Assembly (NCBI RefSeq): GCF_025457425.1 | Contig: NZ_JAMXIA010000001.1 | Span: 3,038,001 to 3,102,000, forward strand | Source of the DNA: Chryseobacterium foetidum | Lineage (GTDB): Bacteria > Bacteroidota > Bacteroidia > Flavobacteriales > Weeksellaceae | Reading direction: 5' to 3' | Length of the DNA stretch: 64,000 nt | Shown here: positions 8,854-18,056 of the stretch, one piece after another | How positions within the stretch are numbered: position 1 is the first letter of the stretch | How the letters are laid out: each line of letters starts with the position of its first letter | Notes under the pieces: model-generated | What the model was told of the DNA's origin: nothing | What the model saw: only the letters and a program-made list of their open reading frames with translations | Database searches by the model: none | Translations under genes and position numbers: made by a program

Positions 8854-8889
8854 AAAGTCAGAACTTATAATGGTTTTGACTTTTTTGTT
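8854..8889. terminator. Terminator between the curli operon and the convergent regulator
   Basis: An AAAGTCA / TGACTTT hairpin (8854-8860 and 8877-8883) has an A-run before it and a T-run after it, so it can end transcription from both sides. Confidence 0.65.
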
Positions 8890-8908
8890 AGATAAAAAAA
8901 TAATGATT

Positions 8909-9556
8909 TTATTCTATTAGATTGTTTTCAAGTGCGTACTTTACAATTCCTACAGAATTTCTTACATTCAGTTTGGTTAAAATCTTTTTTCGGTGTGTTT
9001 CTACAGTGTTGATGCTGATGAAAAGTTTTACAGAAATATCTTTACTGCTGAGGCCGTCACAGATTAGTTTAAGTATTTCAGTTTCCCTTTTGGTGAGTGA
9101 TTCTTTAGCTTGTGTGACTTCAAAATTTTTGCCGTTGCTCACAAAACTGATCATCTTTTCTTTTGCCTGAGAGCACAGGAAAATTTCTCCGGTTGCGAGA
9201 GCCTGCAGACAGTCTGTAAACTCGTCAAAAGAGCTTCTTTTATCCAGATAGGCTGTAATTCCTTTGTTGAAAAGTTTCCGGATGGAAGTTACATCGTAAT
9301 CATTGCCAATGATGATGATTTTCAGGTTGGGATTATTCTGTTTCATCTCCTCGGCAGTCTGATAGATCTCAGAAAGCATCATCATATTAGAACTGAACAT
9401 CAACAAATCAAAACCGCCTGTTCTGAGGTATTCCTTCAAATTAAGCGGGCAGCTGCAAACCTGAATCTGATCAATAAACTCTGTTTGTGAGAGAAGTTTG
9501 GATAGGCCTTCTGCGTAGATTGCAGGCTGATCAAAGATTATTAAATTTGATTTCAT
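8909..9556 (-). CDS. LuxR/NarL-type response regulator with atypical receiver
   Basis: The 215-residue protein has a receiver-like N-terminal half and a LuxR HTH at about 150-210 (LTKRETEILKLICDGLSSKDI, NTVETHRKKILTKL, split motifs). In the receiver the position that normally holds the phosphorylated Asp at the end of strand 3 is Ser55 (FDLLMFSSN), and the acidic pair near the N-terminus is reduced to one Asp9, although the Lys in YLDKRS is kept. It is therefore probably not controlled by ordinary phosphotransfer. It faces the curli operon tail to tail; control of curli or of the T6SS genes is only a guess from position. Confidence 0.8.
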   Translation of the reverse strand: MKSNLIIFDQPAIYAEGLSKLLSQTEFIDQIQVCSCPLNLKEYLRTGGFDLLMFSSNMMMLSEIYQTAEEMKQNNPNLKIIIIGNDYDVTSIRKLFNKGITAYLDKRSSFDEFTDCLQALATGEIFLCSQAKEKMISFVSNGKNFEVTQAKESLTKRETEILKLICDGLSSKDISVKLFISINTVETHRKKILTKLNVRNSVGIVKYALENNLIE

Positions 9557-10269
9557 CTAGGTGTGTGTTAGAAGTTTTTAAAATTAATAAAATTTATTTA
9601 ATTTGCAAATATTTACTGAAAATATTACACATAAATAATTTTAATGTGGTATATTTTAATATGTATCTAATTATACTGCAAAAAATATAAATTCTAAATT
9701 TCTCGCTGAAATAGGCGCATAACAAACGATCCGAATTATTGTGTGAATAGGAAACACTGGACTTAAGACCTATAAAATTTCTCCGACATCTGAAAGCTAA
9801 ACATCGATTTTTTCTGTACTTAAAAGTCAAAAATTAGGTTATGGCAAGAAAAATTTTCACAGAAAACGAAAGTGAATTACAGTTTTAAGAAAATAAAGTT
9901 TGAAAGATGTAGTTTTGTAACATTATCTTAAGCTCTGCTGAGAGTAGTGATTTCATATAACTTTCCCCCTTTAAATACATGAATTAACAATCCAAAACAA
10001 AGATCATATCTATAAGTTTCATTTCTTTGAATCAAAGGCATAATCCTGCAAGTCATTCTAAAAAGATACATCTTAAAAATACTTCTCAAAATAAAATCAA
10101 AATTATATTCTGGGTTTAAGAAAGTATTTTATAATCTTGTTTTACAGAGTATTTAATACAGAAGCGATTTCTGTGGAAGCGGTTCTATTAGAGCATAATC
10201 GAAAAAAAATTTTCAGTGATGTTACCGTGACTAAATTTGATCTTTAAGTGTTTGATAGAAAACATGATA
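9557..10269. other. Long intergenic stretch without a supported gene
   Basis: About 0.7 kb of very AT-rich DNA lies between two minus-strand genes. Short open frames occur on both strands but have no start context, no recognisable domain and a composition expected by chance. I found no tRNA-like fold and no strong hairpin with a T-run apart from the terminator at 10275-10303. Confidence 0.5.
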
Positions 10270-10274
10270 AAAAC

Positions 10275-10303
10275 AAAATCCGCCTCAGACGAGACGGATC
10301 GTA
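10275..10303 (-). terminator. Terminator of the RNase E/G gene
   Basis: Read on the minus strand, a CCGTCTC / GAGGCGG stem (one G-T pair) with a 4-nt loop is followed by ATTTTGTTTTT, a few bases after the gene's stop codon. Confidence 0.7.
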
Positions 10304-10311
10304 GATTTTTC

Positions 10312-11871
10312 TTAGTTGGAGTAACTTGCGAGCTCTTCTTTTTTAGAATTGTAAACCTTGTATTCAAGGTATTTAAAAGAGTCTCTTGGGATGATCGTTA
10401 CCCACTTTTTGTATTTGATGAACCATTTCATCTGAATACTTTTAATTCCCTTCGTTAAATAAGCTTCAACAAAAGGATGTACGTGCAGGAAGAGTTTTCC
10501 TTTTTCTTTTTGTAAAATCGTTCTCAGGGTATCACCCATTTTTTCAACGATTACGATTGGAGCAACGATCTCACCGTCTTTGTTCGGGTTTTCTTCGCTG
10601 GTCTCAATCTGTTTTTCGGGGCGGTTTCTCTGTCTTGTAATCTGGATCAGTCCAAACTTACTTGGAGGAAGAATTTTGTGGCGGGCTTTGTCTCTGCTCA
10701 TTTCATTACGGAAATGCTCGTATAGCTCTTTTCTGTGCTCGGGATTCGTCATGTCGATAAAATCTACAACGATGATTCCTCCCATATCACGAAGCCTCAG
10801 CTGTCTCGCAATTTCTGTAGCGGCCATTTTGTTGACATTAAGGGCGTGCTCGCGGTTGGCTGTGCTTCCAAGGCTGATGTTGTTGCCGGAATTTACGTCT
10901 ACCACGTGCAGTGCTTCAGTATGCTCAATAACCAGATAAGCACCTTTCGAGCTTGGGATATTTACATGTTTCCCAAAACTCTGTTTCATCTGCTTTTCTA
11001 CGTTGTAATGTTCCAAAAGAGGAATGTGTGAACCATGAAACTGTACGATGTTTTTACGTTCCGGAGCGATAACTTCGAGGTATGCCTTCATTTCAGAAAC
11101 CATTTGCTCGTCATCACAAATGATATTCACAAAGTCCTGATTGAAATTATCTCTAAGGATTGCAGATGCTTTATCATCTTCGCTCAGGATCTTTGAAGGA
11201 ACCTTATTTTTCTGAATGTTTTTAAAAGTGCTTTCCCATTTCTGAACCAGCTGATTCATATCATTGTGAAGATCAGCTACTTTTTTTCCTTCGGCTACAG
11301 TACGGATGATTACACCGAATCCTTCAGGTTTAATACTGTCGATAAGCGTTTTCAGGCGTTCTTTTTCTTCCGTTGTTTTTATTTTCTTTGAAACAGAAAT
11401 TTTATTGTCGAAAGGGATAAGTACCAGAAAACGGCCCGTTAGCGATACCTGCGTGGAGATTCTTGGTCCTTTTGTGGAGATAGGTTCTTTGGTGATCTGC
11501 AGAATGACGATATCGTCTTTTGCAATTACCTTGTCTACGAGACCGTTTTTGTCGATTTCAGGTTGAATTTCAAAATTCTTCAGGCTCGAAGAACTCTGTT
11601 TTTTTGAAATGCTGTCTTTCAGAAATTTTTTATAGGTAAGAAACTGGGGTCCAAGATCCTGATAATGCAGGAATGCATCTTTTTCATACCCAATGTTTAC
11701 GAATGCTGCATTAAGGTTTGGAGCAAGTTTTTTTACTTTACCAATGAACAGGTCGCCTACTACAAAGTTGTTTTTGTCTTCTTCCTCATGAAGTTCGCAG
11801 AGTTTTCCGTCTTCCAGCAAAGCAATTTTGGTGAAATCGTCTTCATGCGAAACTAGCAGTTCTGTCTTCAT
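10312..11871 (-). CDS. rng: Ribonuclease E/G family endoribonuclease (Rng-like)
   Basis: The 519-residue protein has the RNase G layout: an N-terminal S1-type RNA-binding part (GDLFIGKVKKLAPNLNAAFV and FLHYQDLG, about 40-75), then the catalytic core with the two metal-binding Asp motifs, VVDVNSG near residue 326 and IIVVDFIDM near 368, and a final small domain. It cuts single-stranded AU-rich RNA and matures rRNA. The long C-terminal scaffold of enterobacterial RNase E is absent, hence Rng-like. It lies downstream of the HU and small basic protein genes. Confidence 0.92.
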   Translation of the reverse strand: MKTELLVSHEDDFTKIALLEDGKLCELHEEEDKNNFVVGDLFIGKVKKLAPNLNAAFVNIGYEKDAFLHYQDLGPQFLTYKKFLKDSISKKQSSSSLKNFEIQPEIDKNGLVDKVIAKDDIVILQITKEPISTKGPRISTQVSLTGRFLVLIPFDNKISVSKKIKTTEEKERLKTLIDSIKPEGFGVIIRTVAEGKKVADLHNDMNQLVQKWESTFKNIQKNKVPSKILSEDDKASAILRDNFNQDFVNIICDDEQMVSEMKAYLEVIAPERKNIVQFHGSHIPLLEHYNVEKQMKQSFGKHVNIPSSKGAYLVIEHTEALHVVDVNSGNNISLGSTANREHALNVNKMAATEIARQLRLRDMGGIIVVDFIDMTNPEHRKELYEHFRNEMSRDKARHKILPPSKFGLIQITRQRNRPEKQIETSEENPNKDGEIVAPIVIVEKMGDTLRTILQKEKGKLFLHVHPFVEAYLTKGIKSIQMKWFIKYKKWVTIIPRDSFKYLEYKVYNSKKEELASYSN

Positions 11872-12006
11872 TTTGTTGTAAGATATTTTTTTTAGATTGA
11901 GGATTTATAGAAATCTTAATTTTTAAAATTACTAATAAAAATGTTAAATTATTGAAAAATAATTAAAGATTATTTTCAGTCTCCTCAGTATCACACTTTG
12001 CACAAA

Positions 12007-12014
12007 CAAAAATA
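12007..12014 (-). promoter_or_regulatory. Candidate -7 box upstream of the RNase E/G gene
   Basis: The minus strand reads TATTTTTG, matching TAnnTTTG, about 135 bases before the start codon. The long leader could be where RNase E/G regulates its own message, but nothing else supports this. Confidence 0.3.
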
Positions 12015-12081
12015 TAGTCGGTGATTATTAAATAAAAATAAAACACCAACTATATTATTATATTATAAATCTCAGTTGAGA

Positions 12082-12171
12082 TTATTTCTTCTTATGTCTG
12101 TTCGCTCTTCTTCTTTTCTTTCTCTTGTGAGTCGCTACCTTGTGTCTCTTTCTTTTCTTTCCGCTTGGCAT
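12082..12171 (-). CDS. Very small, highly basic protein (29 residues), probably ribosome-associated
   Basis: An ATG at 12169-12171 opens a 29-codon frame beginning MPSGKKRKRHKVATHKRK and ending in KKK; over half of its residues are Lys, Arg or His. Near-identical peptides are conserved between HU and RNase G genes in flavobacteria as I recall, and they resemble the AURKAIP1/COX24 (mS38/bS22-like) basic peptides of small ribosomal subunits. Conservation and charge argue that it is real despite its size; ribosome binding is an inference. Confidence 0.75.
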   Translation of the reverse strand: MPSGKKRKRHKVATHKRKKRRRANRHKKK

Positions 12172-12210
12172 AATTTTAATTTTTTAATAACTAGTTAATA
12201 TTCTATTAAT

Positions 12211-12501
12211 TTATTTTACTGCAACTTTAGTTTTTACTTTCTCCACAAAAGATTTTGATGGCTTGAAAGCAGGAATATTGTGTGCAGGTATTTCGATTGC
12301 AGTGTTCTTAGAGATGTTTCTTCCCGTTTTTGCTGCTCTGGTTTTAACGATGAATGATCCAAAACCTCTTAAGTAAACATTATCACCATTGTACATAGAA
12401 GTTCTGATTTCTTGCATAAACGCCTCTACAACTTTCTGTGTTTCATTCTTTTCTGTTCCCAATTTATTTGAGATGGTGTTTACCAATTCTGCCTTTGTCA
12501 T
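12211..12501 (-). CDS. hup: HU family DNA-binding protein
   Basis: This 96-residue protein matches HU/IHF along its whole length: MTKAELVNTISNKLG at the N-terminus, a GFGSFIVKTRAAKTGRN signature (the DNA-gripping arm) at about 46-62 and the FKPSKSFVEKV ending. HU bends and compacts DNA as a dimer. A CAAATTTA sequence (TAAATTTG on the minus strand) at 12531-12538 fits the -7 promoter box. Confidence 0.93.
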   Translation of the reverse strand: MTKAELVNTISNKLGTEKNETQKVVEAFMQEIRTSMYNGDNVYLRGFGSFIVKTRAAKTGRNISKNTAIEIPAHNIPAFKPSKSFVEKVKTKVAVK

Positions 12502-12530
12502 TTCCTGTGTAATTTTAAATTTTAGGTGTG

Positions 12531-12538
12531 CAAATTTA
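12531..12538 (-). promoter_or_regulatory. Candidate -7 promoter box of the HU gene
   Basis: The minus strand reads TAAATTTG, a match to TAnnTTTG, 30 bases before the HU start codon. Confidence 0.5.
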
Positions 12539-12633
12539 GTTAAAAAAATTGAATATTAGCAAATTAGTAAAAAATATTTTTAGTTTTCGGAGATGAATAT
12601 CGGGTGAAGTTAATGTGAATTAATCTTTAAATA

Positions 12634-13305
12634 TCACATGCTGCTGTTGTAATATCCGTTCTCTACACAAAATCTGATGAGGTGCAGTTTGGTTTTAAGA
12701 CCCAGTTTTTCTGTCAGTCTGTTGATATAAGTGTCGATGGTGCGGGTGCTGAGATTGAGCTGTTCGCCAATTTCCTTGTTGCTGAGACCTTCATAACAAA
12801 ATTTCATCAGCTGGATTTCTGAAGGTGACAGCTCATCCTGACTGTTTTTCTGTCTGTTCATATACTCCTGCACAGAAAGTGGCTGTTGTTTCCATTGTTC
12901 GGTGTACGCAGCGTAATCAAACAATTCTGCTTTGGTCATTCCCTTGATGATATCTTTTATAATAAGACTGTTTTTCTGGCAGTAATACACATTCGGGATC
13001 TCAGAAAGTATTTCCGCAATATCTTCCTGATACATCCCTGAATAGGTGATAATGGGCGTTTCCGCATTGTTTTTACGGATGATTTTGATGGCTTCAAGAC
13101 CGCTCAGAACCGGCATGAAAAGTTCAATGATGAAAACGTCTTCCTGACGGCGGTAAATTCTGTTAATCAACTCGTGACCGTTATTACAATCGTTCAACAG
13201 CATGTAAAAAGGATTGTCTAACAGCGATTTTATCATTATTTTTTTAAAATAATAGTCACTGTCCGCAATAGAAAACCGAACGGTACCTGCGATAATTTTA
13301 TTCAT
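12634..13305 (-). CDS. LuxR-type response regulator with Glu at the phosphorylation site
   Basis: The 223-residue protein has a receiver domain (about 8-125) and a LuxR HTH (about 155-220; LSPSEIQLMKFCYEGLSNKEI and TRTIDTYINRL). The acidic pair is present (Asp15, Asp17) and the MPVLSG loop is kept, but the phospho-acceptor position is Glu61 (DVFIIELFMP). Glutamate there often mimics the phosphorylated state, so the protein may be permanently active or respond to something other than phosphate. It is divergent from the T6SS operon that starts at 13488, 180 bp away, which makes that operon a candidate target. Confidence 0.82.
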   Translation of the reverse strand: MNKIIAGTVRFSIADSDYYFKKIMIKSLLDNPFYMLLNDCNNGHELINRIYRRQEDVFIIELFMPVLSGLEAIKIIRKNNAETPIITYSGMYQEDIAEILSEIPNVYYCQKNSLIIKDIIKGMTKAELFDYAAYTEQWKQQPLSVQEYMNRQKNSQDELSPSEIQLMKFCYEGLSNKEIGEQLNLSTRTIDTYINRLTEKLGLKTKLHLIRFCVENGYYNSSM

Positions 13306-13487
13306 TTAATGTTTGTGAGGTTTGGTGCGTACAAATTAAGAAAATTCTCCGAAATGTGTAAAAAAAACTTTGTTAAATACAATTTAATGCAATGTTTCCA
13401 TTCATAAAAACAATATTTAATGCTAATTTTTTTTGTGAGTAAGGTTTTTTTTTATAATTTTCAGCTACCAAAAACCAAACACATAAT

Positions 13488-14018
13488 ATGTCTGTTTATA
13501 ATGATAAAAAATTAAACAGGAGTGACGTTCGCACAGGGATCTTGCGATTTGTCATTTCATTTATTGTTCTCTCTGCTGTTTCCTTTACAGCAGTTTATTT
13601 CTTTTTCAAAAGTTATGATACACAAAGAGCAGGTATTGCCAAAGAAGTAAGGGATTACGAAGAACTTCTCAACAAAAATCAGCTTCTTAAAATCTCTCTT
13701 GACAGTATTCAGTACAACATGTCACTTCTGGGATCAAATCAGGTGGAAAATGACTTTTATCTGCGTGAATCTGTTATGCGCAAAATGCGTGAAGCTAAAG
13801 CTATCATGGGTGAAGACAGCGCAACAAATTTCAAACACTATAATGTTCTTATCAAAAAAGTAGATCAGATGCTTTTGCTTAAAAGCAATATAATCACTGC
13901 TAATAATGATGAGCAGTCAATTCTCAGGCTTTTGAATAATTGCCAGAATAAAGATCAGCAGATTATTGGTGCTCTTAGAAAGGATCCTTCACGTGTTTTT
14001 ACAGGACGGAGACGTTAA
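13488..14018 (+). CDS. T6SS-iii envelope component, TssQ/TssO-like
   Basis: The 176-residue protein has one transmembrane helix near the N-terminus (about 18-42, LRFVISFIVLSAVSFTAVYF) followed by a charged, probably coiled-coil periplasmic part. It starts a plus-strand operon of four genes ending in tssR. In Bacteroidota T6SS-iii loci the extra components replacing the usual TssJLM membrane complex are TssN, O, P, Q and R, and the order Q-O-P-R would fit this gene as TssQ. I cannot separate TssQ from TssO by sequence alone. Confidence 0.65.
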   Translation: MSVYNDKKLNRSDVRTGILRFVISFIVLSAVSFTAVYFFFKSYDTQRAGIAKEVRDYEELLNKNQLLKISLDSIQYNMSLLGSNQVENDFYLRESVMRKMREAKAIMGEDSATNFKHYNVLIKKVDQMLLLKSNIITANNDEQSILRLLNNCQNKDQQIIGALRKDPSRVFTGRRR

Positions 14019-14035
14019 TTTTTTAAAATTAAACT

Positions 14036-14557
14036 ATGCAGGCTCACATTACATTATCAAAACAGGAAAAACGCTATCAGTTTTTGTACTTAATTCTAAT
14101 GCTTTTCCTGGCGCTTATACTTTTAGGTATTATATTTTTAAATCATTTCAGATCTCCGTTTTCAGAGGCAGATATACTGAAGGTACAGACACTGGAACAA
14201 AAAAATAAATTTGATATTCAGCAGAAAATCACACAACCCATTGTGGACAGTACTTTTGCCAAAATAGCTTCACTGTCAGAAAAAAATCCCGATCCGGTGA
14301 AGGAAAGTCAGATTGACTATGATATCAGCACAATTAAAAATTCTTTTGAGAACGCAAGTATTAATGATGATAGAAAAGTGGGATATCCCGTAATTGCTGA
14401 ATTCTATAAAATGTTTCTTGAAGACAAAAAATGGCTTGCCAAGAAAAAAGAAAACGTGATCAAATACGAAAGAGAGTATGAAGAATGTACTATTGGGTTT
14501 CAAAAAAATAAAGATCAGCTCATCGACCGCAGAAATTCTTTCAACAACCGCAAATAA
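14036..14557 (+). CDS. T6SS-iii envelope component, TssO-like
   Basis: This 173-residue protein again has a single N-terminal membrane helix (about 14-37, YLILMLFLALILLGIIFLN) and a long polar helical part. It shares this plan with the gene 17 bp upstream and may be a distant paralogue. Position before the PKD-domain gene and tssR supports assignment as TssO of the T6SS-iii trans-envelope complex; the name is from gene order as I recall it. Confidence 0.65.
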   Translation: MQAHITLSKQEKRYQFLYLILMLFLALILLGIIFLNHFRSPFSEADILKVQTLEQKNKFDIQQKITQPIVDSTFAKIASLSEKNPDPVKESQIDYDISTIKNSFENASINDDRKVGYPVIAEFYKMFLEDKKWLAKKKENVIKYEREYEECTIGFQKNKDQLIDRRNSFNNRK

Positions 14558-14587
14558 CAAACACAAACTATATTATAAAAATTTATT

Positions 14588-15496
14588 ATGAACTATTTTC
14601 AGAAAAACAGAACAAACATCGTTATCGGTGTTATTGCGACATTGCTCATTGCGGCACTGATTGCATTATGGTTCCAGAAAAAAACGATAAATTCTGCCGA
14701 TGATATTGTTGCAGAAGTTTATCCTAAAACGGTGAATGTGAGTGATAGTTTGTTTTTTGCAGACAAAACCGCTTTTGCAAAAACAAAAAGATGGGATTTT
14801 GGTGATGGAAGTACTTCAGATAAATCAAATGGAGTACATTTCTATAAAAAACCAGGCTATTATCAGGTTACTTTGATTATTGACAATAAATATTCTAAAA
14901 ACTTCGGAATTTTAGTTTCTCAGCAGCAAGCCGTCAAAAATGACAGCATCCCTTCGTTCACGAGGATTGATGCCGTTTCACAGGCGCGGCAGTTTGAAAA
15001 TGTACAGTTTAAAGCTATTTCAGACGCTAAACAGTTTACCTGGAGGTTTGGGGAGACTGGAAATATAGATTCAAAAGACAAACTCGCTTACTTTACTTAT
15101 TCAAAACCTGGAAACTATGTTGTCACACTTTCCACAGACGAAAATACAGCACCCATCCAGCATGCAATTACAATTTTACCGGCCTATGATCAACTGGATG
15201 ATGCAGAACTGAAAATTGATGATAATTATCAGAAGATGGATAATGATTTTAAATACCGTCTTCAGCAGATCGCCAACGGAAACAGTTTTAACTTGAATTA
15301 CAACTATCTGCTGAATAAGTATTTGTGTAATAACGAAAACGCAACTGTAAGTGTGAATGACAGTAAAATCAATAACTTCTACCTCTACTGCGCTGGGCTT
15401 CAGTTTGATAAAAATATGGTCATACAAACCGTTAAGCTGAATTTTGATGATAGCCAGAACTGCGTAACAAAAGTAGAAATCAATCAAACCAAATAA
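14588..15496 (+). CDS. PKD-domain membrane protein of T6SS-iii, probably TssP
   Basis: The 302-residue protein has an N-terminal membrane anchor (about 10-28) and two PKD-like repeats, the first marked by RWDFGDGSTSDKSNG and GYYQVTLIID, the second by FTWRFGETG and GNYVVTLS. The last 100 residues are unassigned. It lies directly before tssR and fits the TssP place in the Q-O-P-R order; PKD folds in the periplasm would suit protein-protein contacts in the envelope complex. Confidence 0.68.
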   Translation: MNYFQKNRTNIVIGVIATLLIAALIALWFQKKTINSADDIVAEVYPKTVNVSDSLFFADKTAFAKTKRWDFGDGSTSDKSNGVHFYKKPGYYQVTLIIDNKYSKNFGILVSQQQAVKNDSIPSFTRIDAVSQARQFENVQFKAISDAKQFTWRFGETGNIDSKDKLAYFTYSKPGNYVVTLSTDENTAPIQHAITILPAYDQLDDAELKIDDNYQKMDNDFKYRLQQIANGNSFNLNYNYLLNKYLCNNENATVSVNDSKINNFYLYCAGLQFDKNMVIQTVKLNFDDSQNCVTKVEINQTK

Positions 15497-15546
15497 CCAA
15501 AAAAGCAAACCTGAAAATTTTGCTCCCAATCATAAAGATCATTAAG

Positions 15547-17949
15547 ATGAAAAATAAACTCCCTCTTGCCGCCTGTTATGCCGGATTAGGTATTTTACTC
15601 ACAGCCTGCAATGTAAAACTTCCCTCTGCAAAAACCCCTGAACCCAAAAGATACGGGCAAATTGATACCAATCCTATAGTAGATGGTTTCCCGAAAAAAT
15701 CTGTTCCATGGATTGTGATTTCAGACCGTTCAAGAAATACGGCTTACATTGATAAAAACGATGAAAAATCGTACAAGGATGTTAAGTTTTTGGAACCATT
15801 GATGGTTTTGAAAGAACGCAACGGCATGCTTAAAGTAGCAGAATACAATTCTGATGCACTGATGACCAAAAAAGTTTCTCCAAAATCAGTAAAAACATAT
15901 GGCTGGATTCCGGAATCTGAACTTCTGCTCTGGACGTCTTCTCTTAAAAGTGAAAAAACAGGTTATCCTGCGAAGGTAGCTGTACTCCCGAGCAACAGTG
16001 ATGTGATCCGTAATTCTGAAAATTATTATAAAAACGATTCTATTCTTGTTTTTAATTCTCCCGCACTCACCGAAGCAGCGAACGTTAAAATTCCAAACGG
16101 GCAGATGGTGTATGTCTACAAACAGGCAGAAAACAACAAGAGATTTTTGGTCGGTAAAAAACCGGATCTGGATATCGACAGCATCAGCACTGGGCTATAC
16201 GGATGGGTGAGCTCAAATGTGATTTCTTCATGGGGTGAAAGATCTGCCGTAAAAATGAAAAATACAGCCGGCATAAAAGAATCAGCTTTGGGAATACACG
16301 AAGGTGCTCCCGGTGTGAATACTACAGAAGACAGGACTGCTGTTTTGCTTACAGATGTAAATAAAAGACCGCCATTGGAAAATATTTTCCCTGTCACCTT
16401 GACCTTAAGCGGAACAGAAACACCTCAGTACAAAACAAAATATTTCACCAATGTTTTGGATTACAGTAAAAATTATGTTTTTAACGTATTGGGTGAACCG
16501 GTTTATTTTGACAGATATAAAGAGATTACCGAAAAAAGCAGAAAATTAAATATAGTTTTTGTTTTGGATATTAGTCCATCCAATGCTTCTTATGCTCCAA
16601 TCGTAAAATCTCTTTTACAGGATCTACAGTTGAGATTTGAGAAGCCTTCTTATTTTAATGAAGTAAAATATGCAACAGTTTTGTATAAAAACAATTCTTG
16701 TGGTGAAAATGTTGCTCCTTCAGGTCTGTCAGCAGATTACAACAACATTACAAAGTTCATCGATGATAAGATGAATGAAATGAATTGCCCTGGAAGCAAT
16801 ACCAATCAGCCTCTTACTGAAGGTCTCGCGGCTGCAGGAAATATGCTTGCCGTTTTTCCTGATGAAACCAATATTGTGGTTACCATTGGTTCTTCAGCAA
16901 GTCGTGCGGGAAACATGTACGATGTAATTAATTCTCTTACATTGGCTCAGGCACGTCTTATTATGTTCCAGACCAATGCCAGATCAGCAGATACTTACAA
17001 TGATTTTGTACTGATGGCAGAAAACATTGTAACCAACACAGCCAAAAACTCAGCTGAACTAAAAAAGCAGAAAATTATCGACCAAAAGGATGTTTTGACC
17101 AAGAACAATTTTAATCTGGTGGAAGGTGATGAGGGATTCTATTCTTTGGATTTTCCAAAGCAAAGTATGTCTCAGGGATTTGTAATTTTTCCTAAAAAAG
17201 GAGATGTTGCAGCACCCGGATATTTGAAAAAGTCTGTTGACAGTTTGATTGCACAAGTAAGTCTGGACAACCAGCTTATTGATGAATCGCTTCACAAAAA
17301 CTTCCATTCTTCTGTGGGAGCAGGGCACACGGATGTCGATTTTAAGTATAAATATCTATATCCTGGTCTTACAAATCCGGTTCCTCACGGTATTGCGGCT
17401 CAGCTGATCAATTATGGTAATCCGTTTTTGGCGAAAGGCTATATTCCTAAAGATTTGAGAGATTACAAACCCGGACTGGAAAAAGGAATTTTGATTTCAG
17501 ATAAAGAGTATGATCAGTTGAAAAACTTCTATCAGGAAGTTTATGAAAATACAGGCGCAGCACGTACAGATTTTAAGCAGTCGAGAGCCATAAAGGAATA
17601 TGTGAAATTACTTAAAAAATACAATCCAACCCTCGAATTTGCTAAAGATGTTGATATTACTGAGCAGCCAATGGCCTACGCAGTAGGAATTTCGACAGGA
17701 TTTGATCTTACAGAGGAAGAGATGATGGCAAAATACAAACTGAAAGCCTGGAGAAAATCTGATATTATTGATCCTGAAGCAGCAAAATCTTATTTTAAAC
17801 ACTATAAAGTTCTTGCAGACAGAATGCTTACACACAGAAATAACCCTGCGGTTAAAATTCAGCATAACGGTCAGACATTCTATTGGTTGAACGAATATTT
17901 TACGCCGACAATGCTTCCAACCGAAGAGCCGAAGTATAACAAGCATTAG
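15547..17949 (+). CDS. tssR: T6SS-iii protein TssR, lipoprotein with a VWA-like domain
   Basis: The 800-residue protein has a lipobox (LLTAC) when read from the ATG at 15547, nine codons into the longest open frame; that start gives a proper signal peptide. The middle part has a von Willebrand A-like domain starting at LNIVFVLDISPSN, where DISPS fits the DxSxS metal site. Size, lipobox and gene order match TssR, the large envelope component peculiar to T6SS-iii. A strong terminator follows, so the envelope genes form their own operon. The tssB, C, E, F, G, H, K and N genes are not in the window. Confidence 0.8.
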   Translation: MKNKLPLAACYAGLGILLTACNVKLPSAKTPEPKRYGQIDTNPIVDGFPKKSVPWIVISDRSRNTAYIDKNDEKSYKDVKFLEPLMVLKERNGMLKVAEYNSDALMTKKVSPKSVKTYGWIPESELLLWTSSLKSEKTGYPAKVAVLPSNSDVIRNSENYYKNDSILVFNSPALTEAANVKIPNGQMVYVYKQAENNKRFLVGKKPDLDIDSISTGLYGWVSSNVISSWGERSAVKMKNTAGIKESALGIHEGAPGVNTTEDRTAVLLTDVNKRPPLENIFPVTLTLSGTETPQYKTKYFTNVLDYSKNYVFNVLGEPVYFDRYKEITEKSRKLNIVFVLDISPSNASYAPIVKSLLQDLQLRFEKPSYFNEVKYATVLYKNNSCGENVAPSGLSADYNNITKFIDDKMNEMNCPGSNTNQPLTEGLAAAGNMLAVFPDETNIVVTIGSSASRAGNMYDVINSLTLAQARLIMFQTNARSADTYNDFVLMAENIVTNTAKNSAELKKQKIIDQKDVLTKNNFNLVEGDEGFYSLDFPKQSMSQGFVIFPKKGDVAAPGYLKKSVDSLIAQVSLDNQLIDESLHKNFHSSVGAGHTDVDFKYKYLYPGLTNPVPHGIAAQLINYGNPFLAKGYIPKDLRDYKPGLEKGILISDKEYDQLKNFYQEVYENTGAARTDFKQSRAIKEYVKLLKKYNPTLEFAKDVDITEQPMAYAVGISTGFDLTEEEMMAKYKLKAWRKSDIIDPEAAKSYFKHYKVLADRMLTHRNNPAVKIQHNGQTFYWLNEYFTPTMLPTEEPKYNKH

Positions 17950-17980
17950 GAATTGTATCTGATTCAATAGTAATATGTTA

Positions 17981-18010
17981 AAACGGAAATTTTTGTTTCC
18001 GTTTTTTTTA
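17981..18010 (+). terminator. Terminator after tssR
   Basis: AAACGGAAA / TTTCCGTTT with a 6-nt loop runs directly into a T-run. Confidence 0.85.
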
Positions 18011-18028
18011 TGTTAAATAAGTTTTATT

Positions 18029-18036
18029 TATCTTTG
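18029..18036 (+). promoter_or_regulatory. -7 promoter box for the PAAR-like/effector operon
   Basis: TATCTTTG, 20 bases before the start codon, fits TAnnTTTG. The same octamer lies before all three hcp genes, but the CGTAG operator found there is absent here. Confidence 0.6.
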
Positions 18037-18056
18037 AGTACCAAATTTCGCAGAAT

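Noticed and set aside
9594..9830. Minus-strand open frame of 78 codons in the long intergenic gap
   Set aside because: It has no ribosome-binding site, no known domain and a Tyr/Ile/Lys-rich composition expected from AT-rich noncoding DNA.
10580..10939. Plus-strand open frames opposite the RNase E/G gene
   Set aside because: They mirror the coding strand of a well-conserved gene and show no independent domain or start context.
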